This document shows positions 22,994 through 34,400 of a DNA stretch of 64,000 nucleotides, in pieces; positions within the stretch are counted from its first letter, which is position 1; every line of letters begins with the position of its first letter. Both the position numbers and the translations under genes were made by a program. The notes below the pieces were generated by a model. That model made no database searches. It saw nothing but the letters and a program-made list of their open reading frames with translations, and was not told the DNA's origin. The stretch comes from Fagopyrum homotropicum (Eukaryota; Streptophyta; Magnoliopsida; Caryophyllales; Polygonaceae): positions 4,683,001 to 4,747,000 of the forward strand of contig BSWB01000002.1 of assembly GCA_033239125.1 (NCBI GenBank), in the 5' to 3' direction.

Positions 22994-24040
22994 GCCAACC
23001 TAAACGCTCGCCTGCCTGCGTGATGTCAACAATTAAGAACGGATATGAGTTAATTAATTTTACTTATAACCCTAAGATTTACCTTAATTATGTTTAACTG
23101 GAAACACAACACAGACACAAAGGCGACCCAATCAGATTGTTGTCCGATCGATCAAATGGACGGCTGATTCTTTGTCCTCCCAAATTTAATTTTAAATTAT
23201 AAACTGTATTAAACTATAAACAACACGACTAATTAATTAAAAATTATTTTCCTCTTAAAATACCGACGCGTGTCAATCCTTGACTGGACTACTACAAGTA
23301 TTTAGAAAAGGCAAACTGTGAACATTCAATGGATATTTAATCCCCTAATTAAGTAATTATGCAATGCACGTTCATTTAATCGTATGCTCTCGAATAAATC
23401 CAAAAGCCGAAATTTTTTAATCATAAATTAAATATTAAAAAATAAAATTAAAATTGAAGGATGAGGGCAACCATGCTTTGTTTTGGAGACCACTTCGATA
23501 TGGATGTCTCCTATTAACGAGCTTTGTCATAGTCCGATACAGACGGATCGGTAAAGCGGGAGTCGTGTGCATACGAGCGCACATGAGCATAGGCCCAAAC
23601 CCAACATATAAATCCGGCGAGATTCCATCTAATTAAAACCAATTGACAATAGGAGGAGTAGCCCACCGACCTTATATACCAGACTCCCATCTTTCGACGT
23701 GCGACCTTATTATCTCCAACAAGCTTATTTGTTATAAAATTATTTATATTTATATTTTAAAATAATAGATAATCAAAATATTAAATTTGTGAAGGCTTTA
23801 TTTCTAGAGAAGTAGCTTACATGAATAAATACATTGCATTTGTACATTTATTTTTACTTTTCGTATAAGAGGAAGTTTATTAAACTTTAAACGTACTTTG
23901 CCTAAACATTTTACGTAAAGTTAAAGAAAAATCTTACAAGTTATTACCTTAAAATATCGATCACTTATCCAATTTTGAAGCATATTACTTTCATAAGGTA
24001 TGTCAATCTTTAAACTTTTGTATGTGTTTAACCCTGTATA
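22994..24040. other. Intergenic; includes an LTR-like dispersed repeat
   Basis: No gene seen. On the minus strand 23500-23725 carries a block (GGCTACTCCTCCTATTGTC, CAATTGGTTTTAAT) shared with 26133-26290, 47840-47960, 55728-55910 and 57815-57900. It looks like remains of a small LTR/TRIM-type family. The rest is AT-rich. Confidence 0.45.
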
Positions 24041-24046
24041 TATACA

Positions 24047-24312
24047 GAGGGTGTGATTTTCATGAGAACAATCTTATATCGTCGGATGGTGAGTATTAAG
24101 CGTCGAGATTTAGGGTAGATATCATAACTAATAATAACTACGAATAGTTCATTCAACTAACAATAGCTACGAATAATCCATTCAACTATCAATAACTACA
24201 AATAATAAATTAAACGGTATGTCACATTCGTAACAAAACTAATAATAACTACGAATAATATATTGCAAGTTCTCATGATTACACGATAAAACTTGTTCTC
24301 ATAGGATCTATA
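24047..24312. mobile_element. TA-microsatellite-embedded element, copy 1
   Basis: Bounded by TATATATACA and ATATATATA. Starts GAGGGTGTGATTTTCATGAG and ends GTTCTCATAGGATCTATACT. The interior is built from repeated AATAATAACTACGAATA. It has the same ends and interior as the copies at 24597-24884 and 56670-57554. Non-coding. Confidence 0.7.
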
Positions 24313-24323
24313 CTATATATATA

Positions 24324-24572
24324 GATCTTGACTCACATATAAACATATCTTATTATGTGAACATGTAAACACCAAATATATGTGACTATACCGCCGAATA
24401 TATGTGTTTATACCGCCGAATATATAGAGTCAGGTCCAGCGAATATTTCTTCCATTAATAACACGATTTTCCCCCTTTAATATCGTCAAATCTCATCCAT
24501 CTATTTAACGATCTAACGGATAGAGGTTGTTCTCATTTTACATGATAAGAGCTGTTTACATCGGAGTCAAAC
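24324..24572. mobile_element. Second type of TA-microsatellite-embedded element
   Basis: Left end TCTTGACTCACATATAAACA pairs with the reverse complement of the right end (TGTTTACATCGGAGTCAAAC) in an imperfect terminal repeat. (TA)n lies on both sides, and copies of the other TA-embedded family abut it left and right. It contains a repeated CCGCCGAATATATG block. Non-coding. Confidence 0.55.
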
Positions 24573-24596
24573 TATATATATATATATATATATATA

Positions 24597-24884
24597 GGGT
24601 GTGGTTCCATGAGAACACTCTTATCGTGAGAACATGCGAACAATCGTACACCGTTGGATTGTGAATATTAAAGGTTGAGATTTAGAGTAGATATCATAAT
24701 TAATAATAACTACGAATAATAATAATTAGGAATCCAACAATAACTACGAATAATCCACTCAACCAACAATAACTACGAATAATACATTAAACGATATGAC
24801 ACCTTCGTAACAAAACTAATAATAATTATGAATTTGTTCTCATGTTCTCACGTTAGGGAGTGTTCTCATATGATCTATACTCTC
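24597..24884. mobile_element. TA-microsatellite-embedded element, copy 2
   Basis: Follows (TA)n at 24573-24596 and precedes (TA)n at 24885-24900. Starts GGGTGTGGTTCCATGAGAAC and ends GTGTTCTCATATGATCTATA. The intact short copy of the family; copy 3 at 56670 has the same layout with an insertion. Confidence 0.75.
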
Positions 24885-24900
24885 TATATATATATATATA

Positions 24901-25723
24901 ATTAAAATTTTAACTAATTAGTTAAGTAAGTGGTTAAATATAACAAAATGGTGGCACAATCATTGGATAGACCGGCCTAGTGAGGTAGGCACACAAACAA
25001 ATCTATAGTCGACCCCTTCATAATATAATAATAGACTTGCAAATATCATATGCTTTAAAATATAATTAACAAACTAACATTATTAGATCTTGTAACATAT
25101 ATGAATAAATATTAAGTATTTAGATCTTATACCAAAAAGTATCCAAAGCAAATTTGCAATAATAAGTATGGGTTCCAAGCACATATATGTTGGAATGAAG
25201 TCGGACCAAATAATGGTTAAGCACTTTCACCATTACTTTTGTGTTTATTAGATTTCTTTTGTCATTTTATATTTAATTTCATTTAAATTTAATTTGATTT
25301 AGATACGTAGTATCGAATCTCTTAATAAATACAAATTTAAGTTAATTGGATTAGATTCTTGATCTCTATCAACTTTTGTTTATGTTCATGGTTAGATGAA
25401 ACTCCAAAGTGACAACTAAGTATATGATACGTTCGAACATGTAAGATCAACTTATGATACTAACCTTTCTTGGATTTGAAAAGAAATGTTTTTAATTAAT
25501 CATGAATGACTTGTCTTGACCAAATTTTTTAGAGGTTAATCATTGTAGGTAACGATGGATTTGATTTCCTACACTTGCATATAATGATTATTAAGAGTTT
25601 TGTGTGAAATACCGATAGACGTGACTCGAGTCGTGTGTATGTAATGCACGTAGCTCATTGAGATTTCATCTTGAAATCAATTAGTAACGGGCTTTATATA
25701 CATGATTTGACTTATTTGTAGGA
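24901..25723. other. Intergenic, no gene seen
   Basis: AT-rich, without conserved frame or repeat structure that I can identify. Confidence 0.4.
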
Positions 25724-25731
25724 TCGCTATG

Positions 25732-26124
25732 TAGGGTTGGGCATACGGTTCGGACCGGACCGGACCAATGGACCGTAAATTGATAAAACCTTGGACCGTA
25801 GGCCTGATCGGTCCCGGTCCGGGTCCGGGTTGGACCAGTTTGTACATAAATTGTGCAATTTTGAATATTTCGGACCGGACCGGACCGGTTTGTACCTAAA
25901 TGGTGCAATTTTTGTGAGGTTTTCTGGTCCAAAACCGGACCGGAATGGACCGAACTGGACCAGACCGGACCGAAAATCCGTAGTTTAGTGTCCAACCCGG
26001 GTTACGGTTTTATACGGTCCAAAACCCGGACCGGACCGTAACCCGGATTTTCAAAAAAACCTGGACCGTAGACCAAACCGTAAATTCCGGTCCGTCCGGT
26101 CCGGTCCAATTTTGCACAACCCTA
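25732..26124. mobile_element. hAT-type MITE, ACCGGACC-rich family, copy 1
   Basis: Terminal inverted repeat TAGGGTTGGGCA / TTGCACAACCCTA. Target duplication TCGCTATG (25724-25731) and TCGATATG (26125-26132), one mismatch. The interior is loaded with GGACCGGACC on the left and GGTCCGGTCC on the right. About 85-90% alike by eye to 51079-51424. Confidence 0.85.
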
Positions 26125-26132
26125 TCGATATG

Positions 26133-26350
26133 GGTTGCACGTCTTTGTGGAGGATTAATGTTCCCACATTGATAATAACGGAATAACTGATCTAGTATAT
26201 AATGTCGGTGTTCTACTCCTCTTATTGACAATTGCTTATATTGTCAATTAATTTTAGGAGGGAACCTCATTGGGCTTATGTGTTGCATTTGTGTACAACG
26301 TGCATATGCGCTCGAACGTGCGATGAATCTCATGTCATATGTGACTCAAT
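26133..26350 (+). repeat. LTR/TRIM-like dispersed repeat
   Basis: Contains CTACTCCTCTTATTGACAAT and TCAATTAATTTTAGGAGGGA, the hallmark block of the dispersed family also seen at 23500-23725 (minus), 47840-47960 (minus), 55728-55910 and 57815-57900. No partner LTR identified. Confidence 0.4.
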
Positions 26351-27312
26351 GGTAATTACGCATGTGCATCCTAATATATGCTTAGAATATCGTTAGGGTT
26401 TTTTAACGGGGCGAATTCGGATGGGAGTTCCGTACTCGTATTTGTTTACCATCGTGTTCCTCCTTCTCTTACTCGCTCAAGGATTGAAATTTGCACCCAT
26501 CCCCTATAATTTTCTTCATTTATACAGCGGATTTTGCATGAGATAGTTGTTGAGTTTTTTTATTTATAAATTCATAGTACTTATATGAGTTCATTGTATA
26601 AAAAAAAATATTAGACAAATTTAACAAGTACAATAATAAATCAAAAATTACAAATTATATTAAAAACAATAAATCATCATTAATTTTTCTATTTACATGA
26701 TCCCGGGGTAATTTTCAATGGGGATGAAAAGAAAATCGAGAAGGAGTCATTAAACTCATCCATCTAGATCCACATTCAGAGAATGACGTCTAGACCCATT
26801 CCGAATTTTTTCTCATCCCCGTAACGGTAATTCTCTTTATCTCCTCCCGAACAATATTTGTAAATAAATTTAGGGACTTGAATAGATAAAAGAACAAGTT
26901 TAGAGACCAAATTTAAAAATTTTAATTTATAAAATTTATGAATTTGCAATAGAATTAACCCTAAAGTTAATAGTCAACCAACATTATATTAATGATCATA
27001 GCTATGTATCTTTTGCAAGATTTACTAATAGATACTGACAATGTTGTGTCAGAAGATTAATGATGTTTGAGAATAAGGTTAACTTAGGATGAGTCAGCTT
27101 AGTTGAGTAAAAGTATCTTGTAATACAAATAAACGATGATTGCACATGCATAAACGACATCGTATTTGCAGCATCATTAGGCGGCGGTTTGTATTTATTA
27201 GAATTGTATATACTAAGCCAAACCAAATATATTTGTATGTATACACAAAAATATGCAGCATTAATTCATATTGTATTTGCATATGATATTATGATCTAAC
27301 GTTTATACATAC
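26351..27312. other. Intergenic; degenerate GGGGATG-rich stretch, no gene
   Basis: 26400-26840 has GAATTCGGATGGG on the left and CATCCCCGTAACGG on the right, possibly a decayed MITE. The remainder is AT-rich with no recognised gene. Confidence 0.35.
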
Positions 27313-27315
27313 TTA

Positions 27316-27607
27316 GGGTCCGTTTGGTTCCAACTCCGGAAACGGAAACGGAATGGAAACGAATTTAGTTCATACGTATATCCATATTTATGAAATTCTA
27401 TGGAATCATTCCTTGTGTTTACATGCAAAATGTACTTGTCACCCCATATTTTGTTACCCTATAGGATATCAAAAGTGATCAAATTCAACTTCAATTACTT
27501 CAAATCACAAGGAATGATTCCAACAACTTTCATGAATAAGGGTATACATATGGACTAGATTCGTTTCCATTCCGTTTTCTATTCCAGAGTTCAAACCAAA
27601 CGGGCCC
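27316..27607. mobile_element. Tourist-like (PIF/Harbinger) MITE, complete
   Basis: 292 bp. Ends GGGTCCGTTTGGTTCCAACT and the inverse AGTTCAAACCAAACGGGCCC. Target duplication TTA at 27313-27315 and 27608-27610. The inner GGAATCATTCCTTGTG / CACAAGGAATGATTCC pair extends the inverted repeat. No coding capacity. Confidence 0.85.
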
Positions 27608-27842
27608 TTAATGTAGATAGTACTTAGTTAAAGTTCTCTAAGTATATAATATACATTTGAACATGATCGAGGATGCAAACAAAACTTGATCACGTTCATG
27701 CAAGCAACATATTGGCAATATTAGATCATAACATGATTCATTATAAACCATATATATAAGTTATATTAGTAACAATCAAAGTTGATTTCATACTCTTTTC
27801 TTTTTTCTTACGAAAGATAAACCTATATGACCCCGTGTTGAT

Positions 27843-28750
27843 TAAGGTTGAGCATTTAGGTTCGGTAAACCAAACTTAACCGACTCGATTGATTTGGGTT
27901 CAAATAAAAAAAACAACCGACGTATATGTTCGGTTTCGGTCTACATATTTTATAATTTCGGTATTATTTTATTAACTGATTAAATCGCTCTAAATTGATT
28001 TGAACCGATTCATATTTATGGAGTAGAGACTGGTTTACTGGTTGTTTAGAGCATCCCAATAGCTTCTCCATTTTAGAATATTTGGAGAATTTTAAAGACT
28101 TTTTAGTCCAACAAATTGGAATTTCATTCTCCAAAATGGAGAATAATAGAAAAAAGTGGAGACTCTTCATTTGAAAACATTCTTCAAATAAATAGAGAAT
28201 ATATCCAAAATAGGGAATATGTTGGATTTGATAAAAATATAAAGGGTAGATTTTTACTTTTAATTCTCCATTTTGCAAAAGGGTGTAGGGAAGCTGTTGG
28301 GGATGCTCTTACAAGGTTGACAGTTATAAAATTACTTATGGCTTATGCCTTTAGGTTTATGAAATTTTTTATGCAACTTTAAAAATCTTTCCATCGTGAA
28401 AGAGTATGGATTTATGAATTTTCTATGTTTATTCTCATTTTTACATTTGCGAATTTTTGTGTTATTGGATTTGCATATTTTTCATGTTTGAAGGGATGAA
28501 TGATGTTTGCATTGTAGTTTTTATTTATTTTATTTTTACTTTTTTTAAAAAAAATTTATAGCATATTAAACTTTAGTTCTTTTTAGTTCTAAACCGAAAC
28601 CGACACTGATATGTTCGATTTCAGTCCTAATATTTTAATTTTAGGTTTAAACTGAAACCCAACCAATGTCGGTAGGTTCAGTTTTTGGTCCATGGTTTCA
28701 CAAAAATCAGTTTTAGGTTCAGTTCAGTTTTAGAGTTACGCTCAACCCTA
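27843..28750. mobile_element. hAT-like element, GGTTCGGT-rich, carrying a nested Tourist MITE
   Basis: Ends TAAGGTTGAGC and GCTCAACCCTA form an inverted repeat with one mismatch. Subterminal AACCGAC/GGTTCGGTTTCGGT motifs lie on both sides, as in the other hAT MITEs here. I could not see a convincing 8-bp duplication. A separate MITE sits inside at 28049-28308. Confidence 0.55.
28049..28308. mobile_element. Tourist-like MITE nested in the 27843-28750 element
   Basis: Ends GAGCATCCCAATAGCTTC and the inverse GAAGCTGTTGGGGATGCTC; duplication TTA at 28046-28048 and 28309-28311. The GAGCATCYCCAAYAG terminus is characteristic of a widespread plant Tourist group. 260 bp, non-coding. Confidence 0.8.
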
Positions 28751-28831
28751 GGGTTAGGTTCCGGTAGAAATTCTCTTAGTGTAGGAAGTAGGAACCTCTA
28801 ACATCCATTAGATTAAAAATTAAATGAACGT

Positions 28832-29267
28832 GATTAAAAACTAAAGAGTTCTGACTACCGCTTGATTGTACTTTATATATACATTAGCAATAAATATAAT
28901 GATATTCTAGGTAGAAACATATTTTATTTATGGCTGAAATTATGGTTTTATATGAACGAAAATTGAACTTTTTTTTAATAACAAATTAACGATTACTACC
29001 TATATGATGATCGTTTTTTTACATGTAACCTTCTGTAACACATGTTAACGGTCGTTAACCTATTGTTAACTGTAGTTAACCTATTAAAAAATTGTAACAA
29101 ACGATCATTACGGGTTGAAAAAAATAGCAATCGTTAGTACTACCTACCGCTCGTTAGTTACATGATAACACTCGTTATAATATGCAAAACAAGGCCTCCG
29201 TTACACAACCACGACGAATTTCATAGTTTATTTTACTTTTAGATTAAAAACTAAAGAGTTCTGACTA
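28832..29267. repeat. Segment bounded by a 25-bp direct repeat
   Basis: ATTAAAAACTAAAGAGTTCT plus GACTA occurs at about 28832-28856 and again at about 29243-29267. Between them is a GTTAACC/CGTTA-rich stretch of about 390 bp without coding potential. Confidence 0.5.
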
Positions 29268-31415
29268 GTCAAATTGATAAGAGAGAGGTATAGAGGGCAT
29301 ATGAACCAAAGTTTGAAATTCTAGAGCGTTTTTTCTTTTTAAACAATGAATGTTTTCCTGCGCGACGTGCACGTGAAATGATCGGGCACATTGTTTATAT
29401 ACAAGAGGATTTACAATCAGACCATATGACTTATGATTCTTGCAGTTATGATATCAGTGAAGCAGGAGGGCATTAAGTTCCTTACCGATGGTTTTATTGG
29501 AATTGCAGAAATAGTATTCAAATACGTTGAAACAACTGACAATGTATATAACAATTACTTGTTCAGAATTTTCACTTGTGACATTATTTTCCTAAACTGC
29601 AAAATTAAGTTCGGCATCATAGCAGGGGTTCCGTTTAAGGTCGAGTATCCGGTTGCTGCATCATAGCAGGGTTCTCTTTAAGGTTGAGTATCCGGTTGCT
29701 GCAAGGAAGGGTCGTGTAAGGTTCTTCCTAGATAGTAAGATTGTCGAGACACGATCGATACGGTCTTTTCTAGCCATTTGGAAATTTTTTTTTATTTTTT
29801 TATTTGAAAAATGTTACGTTTCCGGTTCGACTTTGCCTACGTCCAGATAGGGTGCCGAACCTACGGTGACCCATTAAGGGGATACCCTCCCAATAACAAT
29901 TTTTCCATACATGTCTGGAGGAGGATTCGAACTTTGGAACTTTTGGTGGCACTTGAATATCTTTATTGACAATATTTTTTTTTCAAAAGTCATTTATGCT
30001 TTCTCCCGATGACTCCTTTGTAGTTCTGTTGTTTTGTTTTAATAAACGGCCATACATAGGCGTGGAGAATTCGCTTTCTTTCTTACAAATTTTTTTTGGC
30101 GTAGGAGTCACTCTTACAGTCCCTCCCTATGCATACACCGAGAGAATCATGTTACACCTTACCTACTTGAATACGTTGACGACATTGTGTTCACAACATC
30201 TACATCCTTTGTGCTACACTATATGATCTTGAACAACCCGGCCTTTGTTACAACTACCTTGGGAGACCTAGGGCATAATTGGGAACCCTGAGCTTAAACG
30301 AGTTTAAGCCAAAATTTATTGGTAATTAAAACTGAAGATTATGGGTTAGTTGAAATATAGAGCTAATTGAACAAGCTTATTGTTCAGGAGAACGAAGCTT
30401 ATTGTAGTGGATGTATAAGTAATGTCATCGGAAAGATTATACCTTTTCATAAACTCTCATTAGCTAAGCCTCTCAAGCATCCTATCATCCAACTTATGTT
30501 TTTTTTCATAATCTTCATAAGTTTGATAAGATCCCATAAGCTAGCTTTCAAACGGACCCCTAAGCTACCTTTTAGGTATGTTTTTGTTCCAACCCACCAA
30601 TACTTGTTTCTTCACTAGGAGAAGAACGCCCTAGAGATTTTGAATAAGGCCAAGATCGTCTCGGCTGCCATACCCATGACTACATGTCCAAGCTAGATGT
30701 CTCCTCCAGTCCACTGGTAATAGACCCCACCTGATAATGCAATACGACAGATGCCCCCAAATATGCCATTTCCGTCTCGGATGTACAAATCACATGTTCT
30801 ACATGGATTACGGGGTGAAAATTAGCTCTTACAAACCCTACTCCCTGGCAAATCCGGCAAAGACGCCACTTTCAAGAGTTGTTCAGCACTGCAATGACAT
30901 CAAACAGCCTAACACTCGACTGCATATACAAAGATGCTCAGGTCATGCACAAGTAGCAAACTAACCTATTGTGGTCCTGATACGCTTCCACGAGCTTTGG
31001 CTTCATCCTAGCTACGGCTTCAACAACCTAAACACATATCAGTAGATGCAAGGTCATAAGAATAACCAACCATTTTTATTGAGGAATCAGGCAAGACGTC
31101 AATTTTTATTAGAACTTTTCCATAAAGACATTTCAGGCCAAACTCGAGCACAATGACCTCAACTGTAAGCCAGGATAAATCAACCCTCGAGCTTTTACAA
31201 CAAGGATACATAGACCCTAATGTTTAAATTACAGCCATTGATGAGCACATGTTTTCAACCAAATAACCATAGTTCTATATAAAGTTTTAAGGTTAGGTAG
31301 AGAAATTTCCAAATTCAGACGCTTGTATCAATTTGGAGGCTAAACTAGCTGTTGTTACAAATTCAAGTAGTTTAGTAGGACAGATGAAAAAATCCCTTGT
31401 GGCTCACCTCAGTGC
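29268..31415. other. Intergenic, no gene recognised
   Basis: 29590-29700 has a roughly 50-bp tandem duplication (GAGTATCCGGTTGCTGCA twice). 29830-29950 contains GGATTCGAAC, which reads as a B-box-like GTTCGAATCC on the minus strand, but no A box pairs with it convincingly. 30600-31000 is GC-richer with short open frames but no family I know; it may be a gene relic. The last part is probably SWC4 3' UTR and downstream sequence. Confidence 0.35.
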
Positions 31416-34400
31416 TCAACCATCAGAACTTTTCAACTTTCGAGCCCTTTTAAGCTGGGCAGGTGAAGATGGAGTTTCTGACAACCTTCCAGAGGTTTGA
31501 CCCTGATCCCAGATCAAAACAACAGGCAAAAGTTTAAGGTATAAAACAATATTGTATGAAAACTGAAATCAAGAATTGCACTTACTTTTCGTTTCTGGTC
31601 CCGTTTTCCGACTCTTTCCCCTGAAGATAGTCATATGTTATTGCACAAGATCTAAGAAACTAGTTATTATTTAAGTGAATGCAAAAGGGTAGCAAGTAGT
31701 TACCACCACCAAAATTTACAGGCTCTGGAGTGAATGCACGATCTTGATCTCCAGGGCGATGTGACCGCTATTGACAATCATAATAGTCTCATTAGTTAAA
31801 TATATCGCTACAGAAAGGACAATAACCGCATAGAATAGCTAAAAACACATTCAAAAAAATTCATAATTCACAAAGAAACGACACTGTTTAAAATTTATCA
31901 AATCTTTTAAGTGATAACACAGCAATCTAATCCAAGAAATATAACAATCAGAAGCATAAAACGAGATTCCACACCTTTGGTGTGCCGGGCATCTCAGTAT
32001 ACGAGCCCTCACGATGTGATGAACTCTCAGTCTCCTTGGATTGTAGCTAAGAAATGAGCACAAGATTAAAAAAAATTAGAAGAAATTTTTTTAGTGTAAT
32101 TGCATCGAAGACACTTCGGGTAAAAGAGGAGTACCAGTTTCTGAAGATTCAACAAAGTGAGGATCTCCTTCCTTAGTTCTAGATGTTCAGCACACACAGC
32201 TTTTGTTGGGACTTTTGGTTTCAGATTGACCTTTGAAACACGAGATTCACAAAATAGTTAAGTAACTAAATGAAAAAGCTACTCCAAAAAGAATCAAGCA
32301 GTCAAATCCAATAAGAATCTAACACGAGTAATGAATTTGGTCTCCAAAAAAGTATTTCAGGATAAATCCAAAGCAAATTCCACAACAATCAATAAAACAA
32401 ACTTGGACAAAAGATGAAAGTGCAAAACTTAACAATACTGTGCAGTTTATCATTTTTTTAGTTAGTTTCTTCAAATTTACATATCCCCGCTTCGTAGATA
32501 TTAGGTGACTCCATTATGCAGTCCATTTTCTCCATGTTTCACATTATCTTGAATTTTAGTTATCAAGATTTTTTAAATATTCTTAGGAGTAGTTAATTAT
32601 ATAAGAGTTAATTATCTTATGAACAGGCTTGTAGCAATTTGGCACGTTGTTGGAATAATGGAATTGTTTTGAAATGAATATCATAAAAGTATTGAGAGCT
32701 GTTCAACCTCGCAGCTTGTGAAATTCTTACCCAGCTTGCTTATTTTGTTCATTTTAAATCCCGGGGTTTATCATCATACATTGTCGCTGACAAACTTAAA
32801 CAGGCTGATAAGGATGTCAAAGCGCCCATTCTTGGCGATTCAAAACTGACCCTACGTTGTCAAGGGATAAGTTTCTTTTAGAGGTGGAATTTGTGAAGGC
32901 AGGACATCTATTGATGTAAGGTGTAGTAGTAGTGCAAGAACAAAACTATTTGCAAAAGTATAGTAACTTCAAAATAAAACCTTTTTTATTTAAAAGATAA
33001 GAAACAAACCCCAAGATCTTGTAAGGTCTGTTCAACCCGCTTGATAGTCCTGAGGCCTGCAGAGGAACTTGCTGCTTGCACCATTTGCTCAAGAGCATAT
33101 GTTCTCAAGTACACCCGCAACTGTGAAAGTTTCCATCAGTTAAATTCCACAGAGCTGTTTCACTATATAACTTAATCAACAAGAATATAACCCAGACAAG
33201 AGTAGAAAAAACAGAAGTTCAACTTTCTGATACAGAACAATTTGGAAATCTGGAAAATGCTGACATTTTCTTGCAGCTACATCTGAATCATACCAAAGAA
33301 GAAATTCTGACAGAATCTACTGCCCAAGATGAACCACAAAATCTGACTCACCGTACGAAGAGAGGCAGGTGCAGAAGCAATGTCTGTGGATGAACTGGGG
33401 GGTGCAACACTAGCAGAAGCAAGTTGTGCGCCTGTAGGGGAAACATCCTCAGCTGATGGAGGCTGCTTCTCAGCATTATCTGCAGCCAAATCTGATGCTG
33501 CAGGTAACTCAGATTCATCAGCACCCTGGAAGAATCAGAAAAGTTGTTACATTCAAACACAAGTAACTCAAGGAAACCTTGTGCTGTTGTGAAAATGCAA
33601 CTCTAAGTAAAGTAACAGCATTTTCATATGGTAAGAAGTAACAATTTTCATGAATATATGAATATATCCTTCTCTCCCTCTCCAGCAAGGATATAGAAAA
33701 TTAGACAGCATATTTCCCACTGAGATTCAGGTAATGCAGGGAATACAGGGAGGGAAAACAAAAGTGTGAATGAACAGTAAAAAATATGTGAAATACAACC
33801 AAGACTTCTTACTACACATTTCTATATTTTTCCTACTGACATTACAAGCTTGACTGTTCACCCTGATGAAAACATACTAATCTTCAGAACAAGGTCCACA
33901 ACCCTAGGAGCAGAGAAGAACTAAGTAAAAAAAAGACAGAAGCACTAACCCACTCCAAAAGAGAAGTTTTAATTTTCAGCAAGCATTCTTAATGTTAAAT
34001 GTAATATATAGATTATAGAGAAACAAATGGATAATGTTAGGATGATATTGATATGCTAAATTTACATCATCTCACTTTTTCTTTGTATGAAAGAGAAGTT
34101 TGAAAACAGCAAAAAGGATGCAAAACCATCAATCCTCAAAATGGCATAAGGGTTCACAAATAAGTTGTCACTTCGTTATTTCTCTTGCCCTCATATTCTA
34201 GACTATTATGATAGGATCAGATAGCTATCATTTGAACTGAGCATTAACTAAAACTAGACAGTCTGAGTATGCAAGCTTCTCCCTTCAAAAATGTTGTTAC
34301 AAGTAAATCTTAATCTCAAAGCAGGTTAGAATGCAAAAGCAGTAGCAGCAAATAACAAAGTCCCTACTATACAGTTCTTTTGACAAAAAATAGTGCAGGA

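Noticed and set aside
25681..25995. 104-codon frame over the ACCGGACC-rich MITE
   Set aside because: Low-complexity translation of the repeat motif; both strands are open because the motif lacks stops.
29830..29950. Possible tRNA-derived SINE (B-box-like GTTCGAATCC on the minus strand)
   Set aside because: No A box at the right distance, no tail and no flanking duplication.
30600..31000. Candidate conserved exon region downstream of SWC4
   Set aside because: Frames of up to 75 codons exist but none shows splice context or a family I recognise.
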